Below are positions 35,801 to 47,800 of a stretch of 64,000 nt of DNA, piece by piece. Source of the DNA: Apium graveolens (taxonomy: Eukaryota; Streptophyta; Magnoliopsida; Apiales; Apiaceae). The first letter of the stretch is position 1. Each line of letters begins with the position of its first letter. The position numbers and the translations under genes were made by a program. The notes beneath the pieces are model-generated. The model saw nothing but the letters and a program-made list of their open reading frames with translations, searched no databases and was not told where the DNA came from. The stretch covers positions 47,311,134-47,375,133 of the forward strand of contig NC_133657.1 in NCBI RefSeq assembly GCF_009905375.1, in the 5' to 3' direction.

Positions 35801-37559
35801 GACAATAGTTTTTGCCTTAAAATTTTGGAGGCACTACTTGTATGGAGAGAGGTGCGAGATTTTCACAGACCATAAGAGCCTCAAGTACATATTTACGCAG
35901 AAAGAGCTCAACATGCGCCAGAGGAAATGGTTAGAGCTAATCAAGGACTATGATTGTGACATTCTCTATCACCCGGGGAAAGCCAATGTGGTGGCTGACG
36001 CCCTCAGTAGGAAGGAAAGGCTCAGAATGATAATGACTTCGGAGGAATTAATCAGGGATTTTGAAAGAATGGAAATAGAAGTAAAGGTAACCGGAACCGG
36101 AACTGAAAAGCTTTTTGAGATCTCAATGCAGCCAGAGTTATTGGAAAAGATCAGATTGTGCCAAAAGAAAATAATGAATGAAGGCAGAGAGTCAATGACC
36201 GGAGAGGAGATCCATACTGAGAAAGATGATAAAGGGATAATGAGGTACTCCTACCGGATTTGGGTTCCGAACGTTCAAGAGCTTAAAGATGAGATTTTGG
36301 ATGAAAGCCATAGTTCAAGGTATTCCATTCACCCGGGAAGCACCAAGATGTATAGGGATTTAAAGGAGTAATTTTGGTGGCCCAACATGAAGAGGGACGT
36401 AGCAGAATGGGTAAGCAAATGTTTGACTTGCCAAAGAGTAAAGGCAGAGCACTAGAGACCCGGTGGACTTTTACGACCCCTGGAGATTCCCGAGTGGAAA
36501 TGGGAACAGATAGCGATGGATTTTGTTGTAGGCTTGCCAAGGAGGAAAGCCAATCATGACGCCATATGGGTAATTATAGACCGACTGACAAAGTCAGCTC
36601 ACTTCATTCCTATCAATGAAAGATACACAGTCGATAGACTGGTGGACATTTACCTGAAGGAAATAGTGACGCGACATGGAATCCCAGCGTCCATTGTCTC
36701 AGACCGAGACCCCAGATTCAACTCCAGATTTTGGAGGAGCTTTCAAGAATGTGTGGGGACCAAGTTAAATATGAGTACCGTGTACCATCCCCAGACGGAT
36801 GGGCAGAGTGAAAGGGCCATCCAGACACTAGAGGATATATTGAGAGTCTGTACAATAGACTTTAAAGGAAGTTGGGATGATCACTTGCCGTTGATCGAGT
36901 TTTCTTATAACAATAGCTTTCATGCTAGCATCGGAATGCCGCCTTATAAGGCCCTGTACGGAAGAAGGTGTCGATCTCCCTTATACTGGGATGAAGTAGG
37001 GGAGCGGAAGATGCTCGGACCCGAAGTGGTCCAAAGGACCAAAGACATAGTGGATCTTATCAGAGGGCGGCTTGTAGCAGCCCAAGACAGACAGAAGAAA
37101 TATGCAGACCTAGCCCGAAAGGACAAGGAATATGAAGTAGGGGACTTAGTACTGCTGAAGGTATCCCCTTGGAAGGGGTTAATGAGATTTGGAAAGAAAG
37201 GAAAACTAAGCCCAAGATACATTGGACCTTTTAAGATATTAAGACGGATTGGAAAGTTAGCGTACGAGCTAGCCTTACCCCCTAACTTGCAACAAGTTCA
37301 TAATGTGTTCCATGTGTCAATGCTAAGGAAGTATCATCGGGATGCCAGACACATAGTGGAGTACGAGCAGGTGGATATACAACCAGATCTGACTTACGTG
37401 GAGAAGCCAGTAAGGATTATAGATAAGAAGGAGCAGGTGCTTCGGAACAAAGTGATCAAGCTAGTCAGAGTGCTATGGCAGAATCATAATGTGGAAGAAT
37501 CAACTTGGGAACTAGAGAGCGCAATGCTAGAAAAGTACCCCCATTTGTTTTCTATTTGA
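32850..37559 (+). pseudogene. gag-pol: Tekay-type gag-pol, copy 3 (seven nonsense codons, no frameshift)
   Basis: The same domain order as copy 1, in one continuous frame from ATG 32850 to the stop at 37557-37559. Stops lie at 33477, 33690, 34668, 34722, 35751, 36369 and 36453. The last (TAG after the integrase zinc finger) is shared with copies 1 and 2; the others are private. Five of the seven are C to T changes in CAG or CAA codons. The integrase zinc finger keeps CLTC, but the second gag knuckle has lost a Cys ([14 protein letters not shown]). FIDDILIYS, the D,D,E residues, GPY/F and the chromodomain are present. The copy lacks the TAA and the 4-bp deletion of copies 1 and 2. Confidence 0.93.
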
Positions 37560-37592
37560 TTCCGGGACGGAATCCTTTTAAGGAGGGGAGAC

Positions 37593-40500
37593 TGTAATAA
37601 CCCCCAAAATTTTGAACTTTTTGTAACCCTTATGAATAGTGTTTTTGCTGAATGAGAAAACTTTTCATGCCACACTATGTAGGGGTCCTGTAATGGATAT
37701 TCTGAGATTTTATTAGTACTCTATATGGTATATGAGTGTATGTAAAGATCGTCAGAATCCAATTCCGAACACTTTGATTTTTCCCGGAAATCCACTAGAT
37801 ACGGAAAGAATTGAGTATAAGGTAACAGAATAAAAAGGATTTAAATTCAAGGATTATAAGAGAGGATCATAAAAGGACTATAATATATTGAGAAAGGTTA
37901 AGGAAACCCAAGTAATAAGATCCCGGGTACGATCCCTCAAACGATAAACGAAAACGAAAGTTAAGCGAACCGTATAACAGATCAGCGGTCATTAGGCAAA
38001 CAATTAGGAAGTTAATCAAGGAGGTTAGGGATGATGAGGTCATCCAACCAATAAGGAGAGGGCAAGTAAGAGATGATGACACAATAAGGTGATGTAAGCA
38101 TGACATAGGGATGGAGGAGGTGTGGTTGGTTTATAACCACACAAAGACAAGGTTAATAAGGTAATTAACCAAAAATCCAAACAAAACTACATCTACCAAG
38201 CCAAAACAAATCATTTCATCAAAACAAAAATTTTATTTCTCTTCACCAAGAACCTTGCTCTTGGCCTTTTCTCCATTTCAAGAAGAAGATTTTCAAAGTT
38301 CATGTTCCAAGCTTCCTTAATTGGTAAGTTAATTATCTAGTACTCCTTATGCATAGATATAGCTATCCCATGAGTTTAAGCTTCAAATTCCTTCACAATC
38401 TCTTCCAATAATTCAAGGAAGAAGATGGTGAATAGTAACTTTCAAAAAAATAACTTTAGTTTTCTTGAATTTTATGAAAGTTTAAGGTTATACAAGCAAG
38501 GATCAAGGTTCTTTAGGCATTCAAAGCTCTTGTGTTGTGTTAAGAAGCTTCAAGAAGGTATAAACTCTAAACCCTAGCTTTAGTTTTGAGTATATAGGAA
38601 TGGTTATGATTGATATAGTATATGTGAAGCATGAAGCTTGTTTGTTTAGAGTTTGGGTTGGAGTGGTAGTGAAATGAATGTTGAATCTTGTTGATTTGTT
38701 AAAGGAATTAAGTATAGTTTAAATTCATGATGAGAATAACATAAATTGGAAGAACTTGAGGTGTTGGGACTGTTTTAGTGTGTTTTGGATGGATGTTGGT
38801 TGTATGAATGAATTGGGATTGATTGGTGGTTGAATTGGAATGGTATAAAATTGGGAAATCGCGTAAACATAGCCGTCGTAATGTCCGATTTACTTTAGAC
38901 TGCTTTTGTTCATAACATTAGGACCCGATAACTCCCTGCTAGGTTTTGACCATTGCCATGTTTAGATAGTTCATATTACGAGCTTCGTTTTGATAGGTGG
39001 TTCATTTGATTCCGATGTACGGTTTAGGAGAAACGGCCATTTTAAGTAACGATGTTTCGTGAACGAAACATTACCCCTCGCCTTACTTTGAAACATAGGC
39101 TAAAGACCTAAAAGGGTTAATTAGTGTATGAAACAATTATGTTAAGTGTGTTAGGCAGTTGGTAAGACACTCGCGAAAGAATCGCCTTAAAACTCGTAAT
39201 GGTTAATTTATTAAAAATGGTGGAGCCGAGGTTACACGAGCGACTTAAGAGAATCATTAAGCGCAAAACGAGCGTTAGAGTCTAAATTGGTTAAAGTATA
39301 GATTTACAAGTGACTTTGGTTTAATTCCAACTTATATGTTGTTTATAGGTTACCAGACTCGTCCCAAGCCATTAATACCCCCCAGTCGCTCAGGCAAGTT
39401 TTCTACCCGTAGAACTGTTGTTGTGATGTATATGTGTATATGCATGATCTTGTGATAAATGCATATTTGTTATTAGCAAATTCTTGCGATATATTGTAGC
39501 ATGTGATATGGTATATACGCATGCCTGTTTCATATTCTTGAATTATATATCTGTTGGTTCAAATGCTTATTAGTTGCATAATACATATGCTAGAGATAAG
39601 CGGTATTTGCGTATATCCTTAGTATATGGAAGCAAAAGGTGAACTTTTTCTAAAACCGGGAGGCGAGGCTCCCGAGTATAATATATATATATATATATGA
39701 ACAGTTTTAAAAACTATTAATCGAATAAGGTTTATTCGATAACTTTATATTATTTAATGAATATTACTTGAATATTCATTCGAGGACTTATGACTCCTGT
39801 TATTTTATTTAATGAATATTATTACGAATATTCATTCGAGGGCTTATGACTCAGTTTATATTATTTAATGAATATTATTTGAATATTCATTTGAGGATCT
39901 ATGACTCCGATTATTTGCTGAGATATATTATTTATTTTATTAAAGAATAAGGTGTCGATAATCAAACTTATCTTTGATTATTCAAATAAAGATAGTACTT
40001 TCGTATAAGTATATCTTTGGTTATTTAATACTCACTTTAAGTATAAGTTTTACAACTTCTACCTCAATTATTTGTATAAAGATTATTCTTTATGGGAATA
40101 TTATTTAAATAATAATATTCAGATATTTTCTAATATATTGGGACTGATTTACTTTATTAAATCAGCATTACTCCAAACACTCTTTAAAGTGTTTTCGAGT
40201 CTTTAAAATGATTTTTAAAAGTTAGAGCGGATCCCAAAACTCATTTTTATATATTTAAGATCTTCCTTTTTAAAGGGGATTTAAATACTCGCTCAAAACC
40301 GGAGGGATCCGGCTCTGTGGTGTATTTTATATTCGCAACAAAGTTGTTGTTTTGGTAAATTAATTGATTACTTACCCAACGTTCGGGAAGTAAGTCCATC
40401 TATCGAGTCGGCATAAGCAACATGGGCTCAGTGGGCATCCATGATAGTGTAAGTGGCTGAGTGGGAGTCCATCAAATGCGTAAGTGGCTGAGTGGCAGTC

Positions 40501-41481
40501 CAGCATAAGGTCCTATTGCGACCAGGGTGATGACCAGTGGGGAATTCGTCCATCTACTAGTAGAAAAGGTTACTTATTGGTATCTTTGCCTGATCAGCAA
40601 GATATCGGGTTTATGCCACAATTCTTTTTCCTTCCAAAAATTTATTGGATGTTACAAACTCTGTCCATACTTTTCATGACAGAGGTTTTTAGGAAATGTA
40701 TAAAGAAGATGTATATGTGGATATATATATCGGAACTTAATGAAGTATATCATAACTTCATTTCCTTCAATAATACTTCAAAAATTTAATCTATTCAAAT
40801 CTTGTCTTGTAGTTTCATCTATGTGATGAACTGTTGAAAACTGATTATAATTTGAACAGTGGTAGTTCAAGTGGTTTTCTAAAATGATATAAGTATAGTG
40901 AAGTATTTGGTAACTTCATCTTCCTTTAAGCTTATATCCAGTAAGCAATTATCTTACACTTGATAAAGGTTTTCAGTAAGTTATCTATTTAGATACTTGC
41001 ATTATTGATTGCACTATATATTATCTTACGAGCTGTAATGCTCACTCTTTCTTCATTTCTTCATCACACAACAACAGTTAGGAAAGATGGCCAGGCTCAA
41101 GCAGACCCAGCGCAAGAGCGTGGGAAGCGCCCCGCGCCTTCCCGTTGAGATCGTAGCTGCTATAGCTGCAGAGGTAGATCTATCTGTAGATCAGACATTC
41201 TACTTCTGAGAATCAATTATGTATAATTATAACTTGTGACAGATAATGGCAATTAACTGTAAACTTATCAAGTAATCATTTTGGGTTGTAATAACTTTTA
41301 ATTGTGGATTCAAGGACTTATACTTATTTCAATTTCATCTCTAAGACTATGACGTGTTGTGGTGTGTGTTAGTGTGGGGTCACAGCATGAGGTTGTTTAT
41401 TATTAATTAAGTTAAGTGATAATTGTGGAAAGAAAGACCGTGACGACCCGGATCCCTGACCCCGGATCTGGGGGTGTTACA
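37593..41481 (+). repeat. LTR4, right-hand LTR of the array (3889 bp)
   Basis: TGTAATAACC to GGGTGTTACA. It is followed directly by ctttt and copia B sequence instead of a primer-binding site, so it is the true 3' LTR of the original insertion. The H3-like exon 1 is open here too (41087-41173), ending GCAGAG before gtagat, but there is no exon 2 beyond. Confidence 0.9.
41087..41173 (+). other. H3-like exon 1 in LTR4 (no downstream exon)
   Basis: 29 codons starting ARLKQTQRKSVGSAPR after Met, ending at the donor GT at 41174. It differs from LTR1 by a silent AAA/AAG and a final K to E change. As part of the 3' LTR it would not be joined to the acidic exon. Confidence 0.6.
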
Positions 41482-41486
41482 CTTTT
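41482..41486. other. Target-site duplication, right copy (ctttt)
   Basis: It directly follows the last base (TTACA) of LTR4 and equals 7382-7386. Confidence 0.88.
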
Positions 41487-43563
41487 GTCTCTCGACGGAT
41501 GAAGAATTTTATGCTTCATTTATTGCTGAATTTTTCTAGATTTTCCTTAGAAATTATTTCTTGATCACTTTCATTGTCACCTTCATCACAGTTCATCTCG
41601 ATATTGTCAAATTTAAGGCTTTCATGAACCTTCATCTTGTAGTCCTTCAATCTTCTTATCATCAAACACAATATGTACAGATTCACTAACAATGTTGGTT
41701 CTAAGATTGTAGACCCTATATGCTATTCCACAGCATATCCAACAAATATACCTTCATCAGCTTTGGCATCAAACTTTCCATATTGCTCAGTTTTATTCCT
41801 TAGAATATAGCATTTGCATCCAAAGACATGAAGAAAGTTAAGTGTTGGTTTCCTATTCTTGAACAATTGATAAGGAGTCATGTATTTTTCTTGATTGACC
41901 AAGGAAATATTCCGAGTGTAGCATGCAGTATTTATAGCTTCTGCCCAAAACTAAGTTGGTAACCTTGATTCTTCTAGCATTGTCCTTGCATCTTCAATAA
42001 GAGATCTATTCTTTCTTTCCACCACTCTATTTTGTTATGGATTCCTTACAGCTGAAAACTCATGCATGATCCCATTTTCTTCATAGAACAACCTCATTGC
42101 AGAATTCTTGAACTCAGTTCCATTGTCACTCCTGATTCTTCTTACTTTGAGATCAGGATAATTGTTGACTTTCCTTATATGATTGATATTGATTTCACTG
42201 GCTTCATCTTTAGATTTGAGGAAATATGTCCCAGTGAACTTTTAAGAATCATCCGCAATCACTAGGCAATATCTTTTCTTTGAGATTAACAATACATTGA
42301 CCGATCCAAATAAGTCCATGTGCAATACTTGTAGTGATTCTTCAATTGTAGATTCAAGTTTTCTTTTAAATGATGCTTTGATTTGTTTTCCTTTTTGACA
42401 AGTATCAAACAATCCATCTATTGAGAACTTAACTTGAGGAATGCCTCTTACTAGGTCTTTCCTGACTAATTCATTTATAGTCTTGAAGTTCAAATGAGAA
42501 GGCTTCTTGTGCCATAGCCAACTTTCATCTTGACTTGCTTTTCTAAAAAGATAAGTGATATAATTTGCATGGGATGAGTTGAAGTCATCTGGATACACAT
42601 TTCCTTTGCTCACTCCAGTGAGAACCACTTTGTTGTTCTTCTTATTTGTAACAACACATGCTTCTAAATTGAAGGTTACAGAGTTTCCCTTGTCACATAG
42701 CTAGATGACAATCAGAATGTTGTGTTTCAGTCCATACACTAGAGCAACTTCTTCAATGATGATATTATATTTAGAAATCAAGCCATATCCCACAATATAC
42801 CCTTTGCTGTCATCTCCAAAAGTAATATTATGGCCAGCTCTCTCCTTGAACTTAGTGATCATGGTAGAGTCTTCAGTCATGTGCCTTGAGCATCCACTAT
42901 CTAGATACCACAGACTCATTCTGTTTCCCTACACACATCAAAATCAAATCAAGTTGATTTTGGTGCCCAAGTTTCCTTGTGTCCTGCCTTATTAGCCTTC
43001 TTTTTAGGTTACATGGGCTTTTCCTCATTTGACTTAGGTGATTGAGATCCAACCTGGTCATAAGAATAGGGCTTTGAAAACCATTCATAATTGCATAATT
43101 ATCATGCACATTTTGGTTAACATAAAATGACATACTATGTTTAAACATGTTATTCTAGTATGGCATGCTAAATGGAATTTGAGGCATATTCAATGGAGCA
43201 TAGTAAGGATTTTAGGCAAATGGCATATTAGCAAATTGTGCATTCAAATTTTGTGCAGGAATAACATTTATAGGCATTGTGGGCATGTTGGGAAATAAGG
43301 GAGGTACAAACATGGGTACAGGCATAGCAGATTTTAAATTAACAGACAAATGATTAGCATTACCACACTTAACATAGATTTTTCTAGGTACACATTTATC
43401 AGGTGTGTAGTTATTATGTATGTTAATCCCTACTTTCCCATTCCTATTGCTTTTCCTTTTGGAGTCTTCCTTGACCTCAATTTTCTCTAATATGTCATTC
43501 AGTTGCTTCATTGACAGATGCCCCACATTTACTCTTTTGTTCTCCTTGACTTGACTTGATTCT
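41482..43563 (-). pseudogene. gag-pol: Copia B, gag tail, protease and integrase (5' half of element B)
   Basis: On the minus strand: end of gag (43526-43212, with KCGNANHLS knuckle remains and a Met/Pro/Asn-rich tail), the protease-like LWYLDSGCSRHMT (42919), GAG-pre-integrase (LWHKKPSHLNF...DTCQKGK) and the integrase start (HMDLFGSVNVL), to 42242. Decayed integrase goes on to 41482: RSDNGTEFKNS, VVERKNRSLIEDARTML and FGCKCYI can be read across several stops. The zinc finger has lost its first Cys (GLFDTC). The 5' LTR, primer site and most of gag are missing because copia C inserted at 43563/43564. No TA-rich or foreign segment lies within this stretch. Confidence 0.85.
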
Positions 43564-43750
43564 TGTTAGTCCCTAAAAATGCAACAAGAATTACAGAAGG
43601 GGGGTTGAATGTAATTCTAGTAACTTTTTCTAAATTACAAAAATATTCTAACTCAATATATATATATAAGTGTTTTGATTTGCAGAATGCGGAATAATGA
43701 ATTAAGTAAATCAAACACAAAGTAATAAAAACATAATTCTTTAAAACTTT

Positions 43751-43774
43751 CTGGTGGATTTGAAAGTATCCACC

Positions 43775-43833
<59 letters not shown>
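43751..43833. repeat. 8-bp hairpin followed by AT microsatellite
   Basis: CTGGTGGA and TCCACCAG (43751-43776) form a perfect 8-bp stem with a 10-nt loop. A nearly pure (AT)n tract of about 55 bp starts at its foot. Both lie in the transcribed R/U5 part of the LTR. Confidence 0.85.
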
Positions 43834-43837
<4 letters not shown>

Positions 43838-44220
43838 TGAGAACTCTGTGAAGCTCAAATTGGCTCACAGCTGCTTTTACAAGTGAACAAACAAACTACA
43901 GAAAAATTCTTGACAGTTACATCTTTTTCTATTTCTCTTCTAAAAGTGTTTGCTTAGTTATTTGTTCTACTAGCTACACTTGGTTTATATATCACCAAGT
44001 TTACATGGTAATAAGACAGGATAATAAAACAAAACTTATCAAATCAAACTACATACTGCTTTACTACTCTATTCCAGCATCTTTTAAAATATATATAACT
44101 TGCATGGAAATGGCAATGCTTCTTTGTTCTCAATTTCCTGATAAACAGGTTACCACATTCCTTTTGCAAACACCCAATGCATGTGACTGTGTTGTCACTG
44201 TCAACAGATATTTGAATTGA

Positions 44221-44563
44221 TCATCCGTCGGGTACATGCTTGTCATCCGCCGGGTAGCTTTGTTGATCATCCTCGGGTAGCTTTGTTGTTCATCCGTCGG
44301 GTAGCTATTTGACACTTGACTTCTTTTCACTTATGCAGAATTACAAGACATCTCATATTACAATTAATCAACCTATTCTGCATATCTCACAGTAGTCAAC
44401 ATGACTCATATGCTACTACAGAATCTATACAAAGTTGTTTGCAGAAATGTGTTACACTACTTATTATTACATAAGCTACTCACTCGATGGATGTCAAATC
44501 ATCATCCGTCAGGACTATATTGAATCATCCGTCGGGACTATATTTGATCATCCGTCGAGTGCT
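44221..44563. repeat. Seven copies of a TCATCCGTCGGG-type motif in U3 of LTR C
   Basis: Four copies lie at 44220-44310 (spaced by about 25 bp, with gtagctttgttg between) and three at 44500-44560 (spaced by 24 bp, with actatattga between). The motif is the complement of CCGACGGATGA, which also occurs in the pol-env spacer, the env-like ORF and the integrase-RT linker of copia B and C. Confidence 0.8.
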
Positions 44564-44638
44564 ACAATTTTCACTATGATAAATCTACTTAGATGTTTGT
44601 TTAATTTAATCATCAAGTCCACAACATATTCCCAACAA

Positions 44639-44652
44639 TCTTCCCCAATTTA
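44639..44652 (-). other. Polypurine tract of copia C
   Basis: On the minus strand AATTGGGGAAGAT directly precedes the TGTTGGG start of the LTR, as expected for the plus-strand primer. Between it and the env-like stop (44845) are about 190 bases with no feature. Confidence 0.8.
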
Positions 44653-44844
44653 TGTTTACTAGAATTGTAGCCATAAATTAAAAGAGACTTGATGATAACA
44701 AGACACCTTAAAAAATACAGATTAAAAAGTGGTAGATAAAACTGATAAGTGCTGCAAAATTTACTAGAAATTGAACAAGGTAAAGTGTACAAATATTTTC
44801 TCACAATCATTTTCAAGGTGCTCCTCTAGTCTGAGCAGATAATT

Positions 44845-47800
44845 CTATTTCCTTGAATGTTTGGATTTCTTCCCCAGCTTCCTGTTGTTTTCTTCTATCT
44901 GATTTTGGAGCTGTATGTGGAATTCAAGTTCATCAGATTCTGAGAGATCTAGCATTCCGTGCATTTCCAGAAGAGTTTCATTGCTAGAGATGCTCAGCTT
45001 GTCCTCTAATCTGAAGAATCTCCTTACTCCCTTATCATCCATAAATTCCATCAGCCAATATGGCCTTAGATGCACTCTACCTATTTTGTAAGGAATAGTT
45101 AGAGTTTTTGGGAGTGCATCTTTAGCTCTAGCACTCCTCAGTTCTTCAATCTTCTTTAGAACTAGTCTTCTAGAAGTCACATTGAATCCAAAGTTCTTCT
45201 TGAAGGATGAATAGACTTTTATCAGCACAGATTGGCTTTCTTGAAGAATCCTGTGAAGTGGCCATGTGATCTCTTTTCCTCCCTTATACCTGAATATTAG
45301 CCTTTCAGGTAGATTTCTGTAAGCATCAATCCCACTTATTTCTTCCAGTTCATCCAGATAGAGGTTTAAGTCAGAGAATTCCTTGATATCACACATGTAC
45401 ATTATATCTCTTTTGTTGACTTTGGGTTGAGCTTTGGTTAGGGACTTGGATCTGAGAGTTGAGGGCTTCACTTTCTTGATTGCTCTTATCTTTGTTTTTT
45501 CTGGCTTCTTGAATAGAGGAATATTTAACTCAGGGATTGGTAGACTATCCCAGTCTATTGGCTCATCCTTTGGAATGATAGGCTCACCGTGAAAGTTCTT
45601 GAATGGATCCACCTTGAATTCCTCATGTACCACAGAGGGCATGGATGTCTGAGTTGCAGTAGTAGACTTAATAGGAAGGTAGTCTTCCATCTCCTCATCA
45701 CTGAAGTCCAATTTCTTCTTAATTCTGTTTTTATACCTTGGTTTCCTTGTCTGTTGAAGTGCATCTTGCATTTTTTGATCTTTAGATTCAGCATTTTTAG
45801 ATGGTTTTTCAGGAATCTCTATTGTGGTTTTTACAGCTTGAAGCTTGACCAAGATAGCAGCTTACTCCTTTTGTTTAAGCTTTTTAGCCTCTAGAGCGGC
45901 TTGCTTCTTTTCTTGCTTTAATATTCCTTTCTCTTCCCTTTTTGCTTCAACAAACTGAGGGTGTCCAGCCACCACACATATTTCTTTACCAATTCTGAAA
46001 ACTTTGGCAATTCTTCTTTTCAATGCCGAATCAGCTGGATCTTTATAGTATGCTATAGACATTGACAATAGCTTCTTCTCATCTGGCTTTGGTGTCTCAT
46101 ACACTGTAATCAAAGGGTTCTTTTCTGAAAACTTTGAGTATTTCACCTTTGGCTTCATGATTAGATTTGCCTTTGGAGATTTGATGCAGGATGTTTGGCC
46201 TCTTTCCAGATAGTTCATGCTCATATCATTCACATAAATTTTCCTGACTTGGGAATGATGAGTGACTGTTTTGTCTAGCTTCTGTGTTGGACCAAATTTT
46301 TTTTGGATATTCTCATCAATTTTCTCCCAGTTGATTAGACTCAATTGCTTCTTCTCAGCTGCTCTCAAATTGGCTGTTGCTTCATTGATTAGATCTATCC
46401 TATCTTTGGCAGGTGGCTTTGTGAAAGCAATTATTGGCACAATTGCTTTACTCACTTGAATACTGAGCACTTTTTGCTCCCCTCACTCCTTGAACTCTCT
46501 TGACTGACTGGGACAATTGAGCTTTCTTTATCCCCCTTTTTGTTATCAGCAAGTGGAGTAGAGGAAGAGGTCTGTGCAGCCACTAGCTTCTGAAGCAAGT
46601 CTGTTTATTGTGCTTGGTGTAGATGAATTGTTGTAAGAGAGGCTTCCATAGCAATCATCCTTTTGTCCAGTGAATCCACCTTGGTGGCAAGATCAGAGTT
46701 CTTTCTTAGCTGCCTCTTGATGTCTATCATTGTTGTTTCTGGAAGTCTAGCTTCCAATCTCTCAGAAATGTCCTTCTTGAGTTGACCAACCTCATTTTTG
46801 ATGGAAGTGACATTTTGACTTTGTTGATAGCCTTGAATTTGCTGTAGTTGGAGAGAAGCAAGATGTGCTTGCAGAAGCTTCTTGGTGCTAGCTTTTTTGG
46901 ATGATTGAAGTGTAGACTGTGTTTGACTGATAAGTTGGATGAGTGTGGTCTTGAAATGATGTTCATCACATTTCTTGGAGAAAGCCCATGATGGCATGCC
47001 TGATCTGGAACTAGGGCCTGCTTCCCCCCTATGTCCAATAGCTCTTCTTCACTTTCTTCATCCTCACCACCAAAGAAATCTTCTGAACCACCAGTCCCAT
47101 AGTCAATGTCACCAGCTGTAGAGGGAAAAACTGTGATGGCATCCTTTTCTCTTTGCATAGACTGTGTGGTGTGCACCAGATTTAGCATTCTTTCTGCACT
47201 GTCATTGCCCTATCCAGCTAGAAGTTGATATGCTGGAACAGGGTGAGTAAATGCCTCAGCATCCAGGAGGTAAAATCTATTACAGCTTGATTTTGCTGAG
47301 ATAGTCCCTCCCTGTCTGCATCCTGGACATTCAATGACTCACTTGCAATGACATCCACCCTTATCTCTCCTGTACCTGCTTTTCTCTCATTATCTCTCTT
47401 TTTTTGCATCAAGGTCTCACCTTGACTCCCACCCTCACACCCTCACCTTCACCATCTAAGGTGGCACTCCTCTCACTCACTTTTGCTAGTCCAGAAGAAA
47501 TGGACTGCATTAGATCACTCCTTTCCTCTCCTTTTTCCTGGGAGCAACCCAGACTCTCACTCAAATCACTACCTTCCCTCAATCCTAAAAGTGATTGTAC
47601 AATTACTAAGTCATCTACACTTGTAACTATAGTTGAACTTTGAAGTTGTGCAGAGAGTCCCGATATATGAGAAATATCCATCGGGGTAGTAATTTGACTA
47701 TCCGACGGATGACTGCTGTTAGGCACATGCGTCGGGATACAATCACTACTCGACGGATGAACAATATCCATCGAGTGAGTAGAAATGAATGACTGTGGAG

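Larger units (their letters stand above)
7387..41481 (+). mobile_element. Tandem array of a Tekay/Del-type chromovirus (Ty3/gypsy)
   Basis: The order is: LTR remnant (7387-7680), internal remnant (7681-7848), LTR1 (7849-11739), internal 1 (11740-17758), LTR2 (17759-21657), internal 2 (21658-27674), LTR3 (27675-31570), internal 3 (31571-37592), LTR4 (37593-41481). Each LTR is shared by two neighbouring internal regions. The gag start codons are 9916 and 9914 bp apart. One 5-bp duplication (ctttt) flanks the whole 34,095-bp block, so it entered copia B as one element and then grew in place. The element has a tRNA-iMet-type primer site, single-frame gag-pol, a GPY/F motif and a C-terminal chromodomain, all typical of Tekay/Del. 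Confidence 0.9.
43564..44638 (-). repeat. 3' LTR of copia C (1075 bp)
   Basis: On the minus strand it starts TGTTGGGAATATG right after a polypurine tract and ends GGGACTAACA. A TATA box (ATATATAAA, about 43985-43993) lies between short inverted repeats (cttggt/accaag). The U5 part holds the pattern ttcaaccccccttctgtaatt before the end. U3 carries two groups of a CATCCGTCGG motif. A long AT microsatellite lies downstream of the TATA box. Confidence 0.88.

Noticed and set aside
43776..43833. Long AT tract as a possible origin or matrix-attachment site
   Set aside because: A simple dinucleotide microsatellite inside an LTR; the TA tracts of the gypsy LTRs also vary in length without other features.
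44221..44310. Regularly spaced direct repeats as a CRISPR array
   Set aside because: Units are only about 14 bp, spacers are repeated not unique, and the context is a plant retrotransposon LTR.
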